Below are positions 7,912-16,431 of a stretch of DNA of 64,000 nt, one piece after another. This DNA comes from Streptomyces durocortorensis (GTDB taxonomy: Bacteria > Actinomycetota > Actinomycetes > Streptomycetales > Streptomycetaceae), in the NCBI RefSeq assembly GCF_031760065.1, contig NZ_CP134500.1, positions 2,232,001 to 2,296,000 on the forward strand, written 5' to 3'. The position numbers and the translations under genes were made by a program. Position 1 is the stretch's first letter. Each line of letters starts with the position of its first letter. Below the pieces are notes generated by a model. That model did not search any database, was not told the DNA's origin, and saw only the letters and a program-made list of their open reading frames with translations.

Positions 7912-10900
7912 GTGGCGGAGAAGGATCTGATCGACAGAGGCTTGGACGGTGGCCTCGGCACACACAGCGCCCGCGCTCCGCGCAACGGCCGCCCGGTCGC
8001 CCCGTCCGCCACCACCGCCCCGCTCCGGGACCGGAACGGGCAGCCCTGGTGGCTTCCCGGCGTCGTCGGCGACAGGCCCGCGAGCGAGCCCGCCTGGGCC
8101 GTCTTCGCCCGGGCCGCCGTCGCCGCCGCGCCCGTGGACGTGGAGGTCGCAGACCGGGCCTACCCGGGGCTCAGCGGTTTCGGACCGGTGGTCGCGCCGT
8201 TCGTGGAGGCGGCGGCCGTACGGCTGCGGGGCGCGCTGACCGTGGACAGCGCCGCGCCCGGTCCGGCGGGCGACTCCGACGCCGTACTCACCGACTTCCG
8301 GCGCCACCTGGCACATCGGCTCTGCCGGATCGCCGCGCGCACCCTCGTCACCGAGTTGCACGAAGCCCGTCGGCTCGGCCGGCTGAGCGGAGCGGGGCCA
8401 AGGGAGCGTTTCCGGGACTTCGTACGGGTGACCGCCCGCCGTGACGGCCTCGCCCTGCTCGTCACGGGCTATCCCGTGCTGGCCCGTCTCCTGGCGACAG
8501 CCAGTCTGAACGCGGGCGACGCCTTCGCCGAGATGGCCGCGCGGCTGGCCGCCGACCGGCATCTGCTGTCCTCGTCGGGGGTGTTGGGCGACCGGGCCGG
8601 ACTCCCGGGCGGAGTGTTCGGCGGGGGCGCGGGCCCCGGGGCCCTCACCGGCGTCGAGGCCGGTGCGGGCGACAGTCACCGCGGAGGGCGGTCGGTGATG
8701 CTGCTGCGGTTCGCCGACGGCGCCCGGCTGGTCTACAAGCCACGTCCGATGAGCGCGCACCTGCACTTCAACTCCCTTACCGAGTGGTTCGGTTCGCTGC
8801 CGGAGGCACCGCAGCTTCAAGTGCCGCGCGTGCTGGACCGGGGGGCGTACGGCTGGGCCGAGTTCGTCGAGGCGCGGCCCTGCCCCTCGGTGGCGGAGAC
8901 CCGGCAGTTCTACCGTCGGCAGGGGGCTCTGCTGGCGCTGCTGCACGCGCTGGACGGCACGGATCTGCACCACGAGAACGTGATCGCCTGCGGCCCGCAC
9001 CCCGTCCTGGTCGATGTGGAGACCCTTTTCCACCTGCCCCTGGGGCCCGCCCGCTCCTCCGACCCGGCCGCCCGCGCCCTGCACGACTCGGTCCACCGAG
9101 TGGGCCTGCTGCCCCAGTTGCTCGTCGGGGACACGACCGCGCTCGACATGTCCGCCATCGGCGGGGGCCGGGCGGGCGCGTCCCCGATCGAGACCGCCGA
9201 CTGGGCGGAGACCGGAACGGACCGCATGCGCCTGGTGCGGCGGGCCGGGCGGTTCACCGAGTCCGCCAACCGGCCCCGGCTCGGCGGGGTGGCGGCCGCC
9301 CCCTCCGCGTACACCGAGGAGCTGTGCGACGGGTTCCGTGCCGGGTACACCGCGATCTGCGAGCACCGGGGCGAACTGCTCGGCGAGGGCGGGCTGTTGC
9401 GGATGTTCGACCGGGACGAGGTCCGTTTCGTACCCCGGCCGACCTGGACGTACACGACGCTGCTGGACGAGTCGACCCACCCCGACCTGATGCGGGACGC
9501 CGCCGAGCGGCACCGGGTGCTCTCGCTCCTGCGCACCCCGCCCCTGGGCGCGCCCGCGCTGCCCGGCCTGGAGGACGAGGAGATCGCGGAGCTGTGGCGC
9601 GGGGATGTGCCGGTGTTCACCACCCGGCCGGGCGCCACCGAGCTGTGGGGCGGTTCCGGCCGTACGGTGCCGGGGGCGGGCTCGGAGGCGGGGGCGGTTC
9701 CGGGGCCGGGTTCCGTGGGCGGCGAGGGGGGCTCACGGGACACCTCCGGAACCACCGGTCTCGCCCGGGTGGAGGCGAAGATCCGCGCGATGGACAGCGT
9801 GGACCGGCAGGACCAGGAGCGGATCGTCCGGGCCGCCATGGTCAGCACCTCGCCCGAACCGGCGCACCGGGCGGCCGTGGGCGACCGGGCGCGCAGTGCG
9901 GCGCGGGCCCCGGAGCCCGAGCAACTGCTGTCCGCCGCCGTGTCGGTGGGCGACCAGCTCGTCTCGCTCGCCTACCGGCACGCCGGCCGCACCAACTGGG
10001 TCGGGCTGGAACTGCTCGGGGAACGCTACTGGCGGCTGACGCCGATGGCGGCGGACCTCGCGGGCGGTTACACCGGCCCCGCGCTGTTCCTGGCCCAGCT
10101 TGCCGCGGTCACCGGGGCGCCCCGGTACGCCGAGGCGGCCCGGGAGGCGCTCGCGCCGGTGCCGGGGCTGCTGGACGGGCTGCACGACCGGGCGGACGAG
10201 CTGGGGGCACTGGGCTCGGGAGCCTTCGCGGGTCTCGGCGGGATCGCCTACGCGCTGACCGAGGTGGGCTCGCTGCTGGACGACGCGGAGGTACTGGACC
10301 TGGCGGGCCCGGCGACCCGGTTGAGCTGTGCGGCGAGCGAGGCCGAGGACGGGTTCGGGGTGCGCGGCGGGGCGGCGGGCGGCCTGGTGTCCCTGCTGGC
10401 GGTGCACCGGGTCACCGGGCGGGCCGAGGCGTGGCGGGGAGCCGAGCGGATCGCCGAACGGATCGCGGCCGGCCCGCTGCCCGATACCGGGGGCTTCGCC
10501 GACGGGGCGGCGGGGATCGGCTGGGCCCTGCTGCGCTTCGCCGCCGCCGGGGGCGACGCCCGTCACCGGGCCGCCGGGCTGCACGCCCTGCGCCGGGCCG
10601 CCGCCTCGACGACGGGCGGGCCCGCGTGGTGCGACGGGGCCGCCGGGGTGGCGCTCGCGGTCGCGGACAGCCCGGACGCGCTCGCCGACCCGGAGCTGTC
10701 CAGCTGGTCCACGAGGGTCACGGGCGAGCTGGCCGACACCGGCCCACTCGCCAACGACAGCCTGTGTCACGGCGAGTTGGGGCTCCTCGAACTGCTCGGC
10801 CACCGCTCACTGCCCGCCTCGCGGGCCCCGTGGGTGCGGCGGGCCGGGACACTGCTCGCCGCGGCGGACCGGGACGGGCCCCAGTGCGGGACCCCCGGCC

Positions 10901-11019
10901 GCGTGCCCCACCCGGCGCTGCTCACCGGGCTGTCCGGGATCGGTCACGGACTGCTGCGGGCGGGGTTCCCCGACCGGATCGGCTCCGCCCTGCTCCTGCG
11001 ACCCTCCCGGGCTCCTTGA
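7912..11019 (+). CDS. lanM: Class II lanthipeptide synthetase LanM
   Basis: This 1035-residue bifunctional enzyme should phosphorylate and dehydrate Ser/Thr in a precursor peptide and then catalyse Cys addition. The N-terminal dehydratase (DUF4135) shows LVYKPRPMSAH near residue 272, DLHHENVI near 350 and VDVETLFH near 367. These are the kinase-like ATP and magnesium motifs of LanM enzymes. The C-terminal LanC-like cyclase keeps all three zinc ligands: Cys907 in AWCDG and Cys952-His953 in LCHGE. A Gly/Ser-rich linker around residues 580-605 separates the halves. I chose the GTG at 7912 for the GGGGAGG about 9 nt upstream; an ATG at 7858 is an alternative. The next gene encodes a small peptide, the best local substrate, but it has no cysteine. 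Confidence 0.93.
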   Translation: MAEKDLIDRGLDGGLGTHSARAPRNGRPVAPSATTAPLRDRNGQPWWLPGVVGDRPASEPAWAVFARAAVAAAPVDVEVADRAYPGLSGFGPVVAPFVEAAAVRLRGALTVDSAAPGPAGDSDAVLTDFRRHLAHRLCRIAARTLVTELHEARRLGRLSGAGPRERFRDFVRVTARRDGLALLVTGYPVLARLLATASLNAGDAFAEMAARLAADRHLLSSSGVLGDRAGLPGGVFGGGAGPGALTGVEAGAGDSHRGGRSVMLLRFADGARLVYKPRPMSAHLHFNSLTEWFGSLPEAPQLQVPRVLDRGAYGWAEFVEARPCPSVAETRQFYRRQGALLALLHALDGTDLHHENVIACGPHPVLVDVETLFHLPLGPARSSDPAARALHDSVHRVGLLPQLLVGDTTALDMSAIGGGRAGASPIETADWAETGTDRMRLVRRAGRFTESANRPRLGGVAAAPSAYTEELCDGFRAGYTAICEHRGELLGEGGLLRMFDRDEVRFVPRPTWTYTTLLDESTHPDLMRDAAERHRVLSLLRTPPLGAPALPGLEDEEIAELWRGDVPVFTTRPGATELWGGSGRTVPGAGSEAGAVPGPGSVGGEGGSRDTSGTTGLARVEAKIRAMDSVDRQDQERIVRAAMVSTSPEPAHRAAVGDRARSAARAPEPEQLLSAAVSVGDQLVSLAYRHAGRTNWVGLELLGERYWRLTPMAADLAGGYTGPALFLAQLAAVTGAPRYAEAAREALAPVPGLLDGLHDRADELGALGSGAFAGLGGIAYALTEVGSLLDDAEVLDLAGPATRLSCAASEAEDGFGVRGGAAGGLVSLLAVHRVTGRAEAWRGAERIAERIAAGPLPDTGGFADGAAGIGWALLRFAAAGGDARHRAAGLHALRRAAASTTGGPAWCDGAAGVALAVADSPDALADPELSSWSTRVTGELADTGPLANDSLCHGELGLLELLGHRSLPASRAPWVRRAGTLLAAADRDGPQCGTPGRVPHPALLTGLSGIGHGLLRAGFPDRIGSALLLRPSRAP

Positions 11020-11020
11020 T

Positions 11021-11090
11021 CCGCCGTTCCACCACTTGACGACCCGCCGTTCCACCACCTGACAACCCGCCTGTTCCACCACCTGACGAT
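11021..11090 (+). repeat. Three tandem 23-24-bp repeats between lanM and the peptide gene
   Basis: Units at 11021-11043, 11044-11066 and 11067-11090 share the core GTTCCACCACYTGAC, and a truncated fourth unit follows. They begin directly after the lanM stop codon and end just before the ribosome site of the 65-residue peptide gene. They may be binding sites for a regulator or an RNA element, or simply slippage products. Confidence 0.8.
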
Positions 11091-11118
11091 TCGTCCACCA
11101 CCAGAGGATGAGGCAGAT

Positions 11119-11316
11119 ATGACTCAGTACGACGAAGCGGCCACGCAGGCGTCCGACGAGACCGGGGACGGGGGCGCGGCCGAGCACCCGGCCGGACGAA
11201 TCTCCCTCGGTTCCACCGGAGGGCTCGGCGCCCGGAGCAGACTCCTGAGCGTCTCGGAGGGCGAGACCGGCTACAGCCACGATCTGCCGTGGACCACCAT
11301 GACGTCCCCGTTCTGA
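11119..11316 (+). CDS. Small Ser/Thr-rich peptide, candidate LanM substrate without cysteine
   Basis: This 65-residue peptide has an acidic N-terminal part resembling a leader (residues 1-24, rich in D, E, A and T) and a C-terminal part rich in Ser, Thr and Gly. That part includes ISLGSTGGLGARS and ends in PWTTMTSPF. It lies 99 nt after lanM on the same strand and has a GGATGAGG ribosome site. The position and composition suggest a lanthipeptide precursor. It contains no cysteine, so LanM could dehydrate it but could not form lanthionine rings within it. It has no double-glycine leader motif that I can assign with confidence. It could instead be a small protein unrelated to LanM. Confidence 0.65.
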   Translation: MTQYDEAATQASDETGDGGAAEHPAGRISLGSTGGLGARSRLLSVSEGETGYSHDLPWTTMTSPF

Positions 11317-11395
11317 CCGAATCTCGCCAACTCGACGCGAAATCAGCCAGATTGATCCGCTGCCCTAGAAGTTGAGGCTCCAGTAACCTGCGGCC

Positions 11396-14317
11396 ATGCG
11401 AGCGACTTCGCCGGTCATCGTAGGTCGGCACGACGAGATCGGACTGCTGAGCGGCGCCCTGGACTCCGTACAACGGCGTTCGGGGCGCGCGCTGTTCCTC
11501 CTCGGGGAAGCCGGCATCGGTAAGTCCCGGCTGGTGGGCGAGTGCGCGTACCGGGCCTACGAGCTCGGGATGCCGGTGCTGCGCGGCCGGGCCACCTCGA
11601 CCGGTCTCGTCGTCCCGTTCCGCCCGCTGGCGGAGGCGCTGGCCTCCCGGTTCCGGGCGGCCGGAACCCCGGACGACCCGGAGCTGACGCCCTACCACCC
11701 GGCGCTGGCCCGGCTGGTTCCGGAATGGCGCAAGGGCAGTGCGCCGGGCTATCCGGAGACGGTCGTGGAACTGGCCGAGGCGCTGCTGCGGCTGCTGTCC
11801 GTGCTGGGCCGGGAGGCGGGCTGCGCGATCCTGCTGGAGGATCTGCACGACTGCGACACCGAGACCGTCGCGGTCGTCGAGTACGTCATCGACAACCTGG
11901 CCGAACTGCCGATCCTGCTGCTGGGCACCCTGCGCCCGGAGCCGGGGGCGGCGCTGGACCTCGTACGCTCCGCGGAGCGTCGGCACGTCGCGGCGGTGCG
12001 GGAGTTGGGGCCGCTCGGCGAGGCGCAGGCGCGGGCGCTGACCGGGGCGTGTCTGGAGGCGCGGCCGGAGGAGATACCCGACGCGGTGCACCGGCGGCTG
12101 GCCGAACGCGCCGCGGGCAATCCTTACTTGCTGGAAGTGCTGCTGGCCGACCTGCTCGACACCGGGCGGCTGTGCCGGACCGACGGCGGGTGGGCGGCGA
12201 CGGAGCAGCCGGAGGGATCGGTGCCCTCGGACATCGTCCGCAGCTGGGCCCGGAGACTGGAGCGGCTGGACGAGCCGGTGCGGGAGCTCCTGCTGGCGTC
12301 GGCCACGCTGGGCAGCCAGTTCTCGGTGACCGTGCTCCAGACCGTCACCCGTTTCGAGGGCCGGGCCCTGTTCTCGCATCTGCGGTCGGCGGTGGAGGCC
12401 GGGTTCATCGCCCCGGACGGCGCGGCCCCCGACCGCTACGCCTTCCGGCACTCGCTGACCGCCGAGGCTCTGATCTCCTCGCTCGCCCCGGCCGAGCGTG
12501 CCTCCCTGGCCCGCCGGGCCGCCGCGGCCATCGAGGACTCCGGGCAGCCGCTGGACGAGGACGGGCGGCAGCTCGTCGCCTCGCTCCAGCTGGCCGCGGG
12601 CAACCGGGCCGCGGCGGCCCGTCAGTTCGCGGAGGCGGGAAGACGGATGCTCGCTTCGGGGGCGTACGGCTCCGCCGTGGTGCTGCTGGAGCGGGCGCAG
12701 TCCCTGGCCGCCGAGGGTGACCGCTCCGCCGTCGCCGAGTCGTTGGCCCTGGCCCGGGCGAAGGGCGGTGATCTGGACGGCGCGCTGACGCTGGCGGACG
12801 CGCTGCCGCCGGTCCCGGCCCGTTCCGAGGCCGCCGCCCGGCGCGGCGAGGCGCACATCGAGCTGGCCTGGGTGGCGGTCATGACGGAGCGGACCGCCGA
12901 CGCGACCCGTCAGGCGGACGCCGCCCGCGCCCTGCTGGGCCCCGACCCGCTCGCCGGCCGGCGGGCCGCGCTCGCCGTGGTCGACGGGCATCTGGCCCTG
13001 TTGCCGGGCAACGGGCGGGCCCCGCGGGGTCCGGCGGAAACCGAGCGGGCCGTACGGGAGGCGGCGGAGACCGCCGAGGCCGAGGGGCTGCCCGTGGTCG
13101 CCTGCCAGGCCTGGCAGTTACTGGCGCTGCTGCGGCGGGAGCAGGGGTTCGACGCGGCGGACGGGGCGCTGGAGCGGATGCTGTCGCTGTCCACCGAACA
13201 CGCCCTGCCCATCTGGCGGGTGGAGGCGCTGGTGCGGCTGGGGGCGAACGCCTTCATGCGGACCGGGGACGCCTCCCGGCTGCTCTCCGCGCGGGCGGCG
13301 GCCGCCGAGCTGGGCGCGCTGATGCTGACCCGTACGGTCGACGGGCTGCTCGCGATGAACGCGGTGCTGTGCGCCCGGTGGGAGGAGGCGCAGGAGATCA
13401 TCGACCGCTCGGCCCGGGCCAGCGCCCGGGTCGGTGATCTGTCGGCCCACCGCTATCTGCTGCTCGCCGGGGCCACGCTGGCGGCGCACCGGGGACGGCG
13501 GCGGGAGATGGACCGGGCGCTGGCCGCGTTCCGGCGGGCCGGGGGCGAGCAGTCCCTGCTGGTGCCGCTGCGGTCGGGCCTGTGCCGGGCGTTCGGCGCG
13601 CTGCTGGAGGAGGACCGGGAGCGGGCGGCGGCCGAGCTCGACGAGGCGCTGGCCTGGGAGGCGGACCACCCGAGCTACTACTACCTGAGCGGGCGGTACG
13701 GGCTGCGCCCGCTGCTGCGGGTCCTGGCGGGCGAGGCGGACCGGGCGGAGCTGGAGGCGGCGCGGTCGGCCCCCGGGGGGACTCTCGCGTGGAACCGGCA
13801 GTTCCTGGAGCTGGGCGGTGCGGTCCTGCTGGGCCGGGCGGGGGACGCGGCCGGGGCGGCCTCGATGATGGCGTCCTTCGAGGTGTCCGCCGCGCCCTTT
13901 CCGGTCGCCCGCCATCTGGGGCTGCGGCTGGCCGCGGACCCGGCCCGCGCGGACGGCTGGGGCGAGCCGGTGGCGTGGTTGCGGACCGCCGAGGAGTTCT
14001 TCTACGGGGCCGGGGTGCAGCCGGTCGCCTCCGCGTGCCGGGCGGCGCTGCGGCAGGCCGGGGCGAGCGTGACCCAGCACCGGGGCGGCTGGGACCGGAT
14101 TCCGTCCCCGTTGCGGAGCAGCGGGGTGACGCCGCGCGAGTACGAGGTGTTCGTGCTGCTGCCCGAGCGGCCCGGGAACCAGCAGATCGCGCGGCGGCTG
14201 TCCATCTCACCGCGCACGGTGGAGAAGCACATGGCCAGTCTGCTGAGCAAGACGGGGCGCGCGGACCGGGCCGCGCTGTGCGAGTTCGCCGCCGAGTGCG
14301 CGGTGGACTCCGCCTGA
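11396..14317 (+). CDS. LuxR-family LAL regulator (AAA ATPase + TPR-like + LuxR HTH)
   Basis: This 973-residue protein is a large ATP-binding LuxR (LAL) regulator. Its P-loop GEAGIGKSR is at residues 37-45 and a Walker B-like AILLEDLHDCD is near residue 145. A long helical middle follows. The C-terminal LuxR helix-turn-helix (about residues 905-960) shows VTPREYEV, QQIARRLSISPRTVEKHMASL and the usual spacing. LAL proteins are often cluster-situated activators in Streptomyces. It lies between the LanM pair and a SARP regulator on the same strand, which suggests control of the RiPP genes. The ATG at 11396 has no good Shine-Dalgarno sequence, so the mRNA could be leaderless. Confidence 0.92.
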   Translation: MRATSPVIVGRHDEIGLLSGALDSVQRRSGRALFLLGEAGIGKSRLVGECAYRAYELGMPVLRGRATSTGLVVPFRPLAEALASRFRAAGTPDDPELTPYHPALARLVPEWRKGSAPGYPETVVELAEALLRLLSVLGREAGCAILLEDLHDCDTETVAVVEYVIDNLAELPILLLGTLRPEPGAALDLVRSAERRHVAAVRELGPLGEAQARALTGACLEARPEEIPDAVHRRLAERAAGNPYLLEVLLADLLDTGRLCRTDGGWAATEQPEGSVPSDIVRSWARRLERLDEPVRELLLASATLGSQFSVTVLQTVTRFEGRALFSHLRSAVEAGFIAPDGAAPDRYAFRHSLTAEALISSLAPAERASLARRAAAAIEDSGQPLDEDGRQLVASLQLAAGNRAAAARQFAEAGRRMLASGAYGSAVVLLERAQSLAAEGDRSAVAESLALARAKGGDLDGALTLADALPPVPARSEAAARRGEAHIELAWVAVMTERTADATRQADAARALLGPDPLAGRRAALAVVDGHLALLPGNGRAPRGPAETERAVREAAETAEAEGLPVVACQAWQLLALLRREQGFDAADGALERMLSLSTEHALPIWRVEALVRLGANAFMRTGDASRLLSARAAAAELGALMLTRTVDGLLAMNAVLCARWEEAQEIIDRSARASARVGDLSAHRYLLLAGATLAAHRGRRREMDRALAAFRRAGGEQSLLVPLRSGLCRAFGALLEEDRERAAAELDEALAWEADHPSYYYLSGRYGLRPLLRVLAGEADRAELEAARSAPGGTLAWNRQFLELGGAVLLGRAGDAAGAASMMASFEVSAAPFPVARHLGLRLAADPARADGWGEPVAWLRTAEEFFYGAGVQPVASACRAALRQAGASVTQHRGGWDRIPSPLRSSGVTPREYEVFVLLPERPGNQQIARRLSISPRTVEKHMASLLSKTGRADRAALCEFAAECAVDSA

Positions 14318-14340
14318 ACCGTGGGGCCGGGGGCCCGGGG

Positions 14341-14380
14341 GTCGGGCGCCGGGGGTCGGGCGCCGGGGGTCGGGCCCGCA
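14341..14380 (+). repeat. 14-bp tandem repeat between the LAL and SARP genes
   Basis: GTCGGGCGCCGGGG occurs at 14341-14354 and 14355-14368, followed by a third, diverging copy. It lies in the 206-nt gap after the LAL gene. It contains GGCGCC palindromes, but no function can be assigned; slippage in G-rich DNA would explain it. Confidence 0.6.
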
Positions 14381-14523
14381 ACATGGGGGCCCGGGGCGGT
14401 TTCGGTCGGGTGTGCGGGCGGAAAATGCGGGTGGGGCCCCGATGCGGGGCGGTCCGGGTGGCGGCAGGATCGAGGTGCGCGTACGGCAGTCTGCCGCCCG
14501 TCCCCGTTCCCGGAGGCCCGCTG

Positions 14524-16431
14524 ATGACCCGTCCTCCCGTCCCCGCCGGTTCGCCCCCCGCCGGTGGCGTGCACGTCTCTCTGCTCGGCCCGCTCACCGC
14601 CCGTACCGGCGACGGCCGTGAGCTGCCGCTCGGGCCGCGCAAACAGCGCCTCGTCCTCGCCACGCTGCTGGCCCGCCCCAACACCCCCGTACCGGTGGAC
14701 GTGCTGACCGACGCGGTGTGGCCGGACGATCCGCCGCGAACCGCCCGCAAGAACCTCCAGGTCTACGTCAGTGCGGCCCGCACCCTGCTGGGCCCGGCCG
14801 GGGAGGACGGGCGCGACCGGGTGGTGCACGGCTGCGGCGGCTATCTGCTGCGGATCGGCGAGGGCGAGTTGGACGCCCTGCGCTTCGGGGCGCTGGCGCG
14901 CGCCGGGCGGGCGGCGGCCGAGCGGGGGGACCGGCCGGGGGCGGCCCGGCTGCTGCGTGCGGCGCTGGATCTGTGGGCGGGGCCGCCGCTGAACGATCTG
15001 CGGGACTCCGCCGTGGTGGCCGAGGAGGCCGACCGGCTGGAGGCCCGCTGTCTGACGGTCTACGAGGACTGGGCGGAGACGGAGACGGAGCTCGGCCGGG
15101 CGGCCGTAGCGGTGGACGGGTTGCGGGACCTGGTGGATCGGCATCCGCTGCGGGAGCGGCTGCGGGCCGCCTGGATGAACTCCCTGCACCAGTGCGGCCG
15201 TCAGGCCGAGGCGCTGGCGGTCTACGACGACTACCGGCAGCTGATGGCCCGGGAGCTGGGGCTGGAGCCGAGCCCGGCGATGGCGGCGCTCTACCGGGCG
15301 GTGCTCGGCCGGGGGCGCGAGGTCCGGCGGCCCCCGGCCCCGGAGGCGGTCCGCGCGGTGGCGCTGCCCGCGGACACCGGGGCCTTCACCGGCCGCCGTG
15401 ACGAACTGCGCGGGCTGCTGGGGGCGCTGGACGGCGGCGAGGAGCGCGTGGTGGTCCTCTCGGGTCCGGCCGGGTCGGGGAAGTCGGCGCTCGCGGTGCG
15501 GGCGGCGCATCTGCTCGCCGACCGCTTCCCCGACGGCCGCGTCCAGGTCCGGATACGGCGGGAGGACGGTACGGGGCGCGGGGTGGCGGAGGTGCTGGCG
15601 GAGCTGGGGAGGCTGTGCGGGGTGCCGGGGACCGCCTCGGCGTCGGCGGCGGGTCCCTTCGACGACGTACGGGCCGACGGCCCCGCCGCCCCGGCGGTGC
15701 TCGCGGAGGCCTGGCAGGAGTGGCTGGCGCGCCACCGGGCCCTGATCCTCCTGGACGACGTTCCGGACGAGGCGTCCGTACGCGGGCTGCTGCCCCGGTC
15801 GGGGAGCTGTCGCGTCCTGGTCACCGCCCGGCGTCCGTTGGCCGGTCTGGCCCCGGTGCACCGGATCGCGCTGGCCGACCTGGCGGACGGTGAGGCGCTG
15901 GAGCTGCTGGGCAAGCTGATCGGGGCGGGGCGGCTGAGGGCGGACCCGGCGGCGGCGCTGCGGATCGTCCGGGCGTGCGGGGGGCTGCCGCTGGCGGTCG
16001 GGGTGAGCGGGATGCGGCTGGCGGTTCTGCGTCATCTGCCGCTGGCGGAGTACGCGGCCCGGCTGGAGGACCCGTCGGCCGCACTGGACGAGCTGGTCGC
16101 CGGGGACCTCTCCGTACGGCGGTGGATCGCGTCCGGCTGGCGGGACCTGGCCGACGGGGACCGCTGGGCGCTGGGGCGGCTGGCCGGGCCGGGCGAGGAC
16201 CGCGGTTTCACCCTGGACCGGGCCGCGGCGGCGCTGGGCTGCGGGGAGCGGGCGGCGCTGCGGGCCGTGGAGTCGCTGATCGACGCCGGGGCGGTGTCCT
16301 CGCCCGCCGGGGAGGTCACCGCCCATGCCGCGCTGTACGAAGTGCCGCGCCTTCTGGGCCTGTTCGCCCGCGAGCGGGCCACGGGGGCCGGCCCCGGCGC
16401 ATCGGCGGCCGCCGCCCTCATCCCAGGGTGA
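14524..16431 (+). CDS. SARP-family transcriptional activator with NB-ARC ATPase domain
   Basis: This 635-residue protein is an AfsR-like activator. Residues 19-110 form the OmpR-type winged helix (VSLLGPLTARTGDG, then RKQRLVLATLLARPN and LTDAVWPDDPP). Residues 115-260 form the bacterial transcriptional activation domain ending in ARELGLEPSPAM. An NB-ARC ATPase follows, with P-loop GPAGSGKS at 314-321 and a Walker B ALILLDDV. It has no long TPR tail, so it is shorter than full AfsR. The ATG at 14524 has GGAGG 7 nt upstream. SARPs bind 7-bp direct repeats spaced 11 bp apart, and exactly such boxes occur at 21016-21056 and 21131-21159. Its 3' end overlaps the convergent lanKC gene by 14 nt. Confidence 0.93.
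   Translation: MTRPPVPAGSPPAGGVHVSLLGPLTARTGDGRELPLGPRKQRLVLATLLARPNTPVPVDVLTDAVWPDDPPRTARKNLQVYVSAARTLLGPAGEDGRDRVVHGCGGYLLRIGEGELDALRFGALARAGRAAAERGDRPGAARLLRAALDLWAGPPLNDLRDSAVVAEEADRLEARCLTVYEDWAETETELGRAAVAVDGLRDLVDRHPLRERLRAAWMNSLHQCGRQAEALAVYDDYRQLMARELGLEPSPAMAALYRAVLGRGREVRRPPAPEAVRAVALPADTGAFTGRRDELRGLLGALDGGEERVVVLSGPAGSGKSALAVRAAHLLADRFPDGRVQVRIRREDGTGRGVAEVLAELGRLCGVPGTASASAAGPFDDVRADGPAAPAVLAEAWQEWLARHRALILLDDVPDEASVRGLLPRSGSCRVLVTARRPLAGLAPVHRIALADLADGEALELLGKLIGAGRLRADPAAALRIVRACGGLPLAVGVSGMRLAVLRHLPLAEYAARLEDPSAALDELVAGDLSVRRWIASGWRDLADGDRWALGRLAGPGEDRGFTLDRAAAALGCGERAALRAVESLIDAGAVSSPAGEVTAHAALYEVPRLLGLFARERATGAGPGASAAAALIPG

Noticed and set aside
7225..9513. Very long minus-strand open frame antisense to lacI and lanM
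   Set aside because: Its predicted product is rich in Pro, Arg and Gly with no domain, as expected from the opposite strand of high-GC coding DNA. The plus-strand frames encode recognisable proteins.
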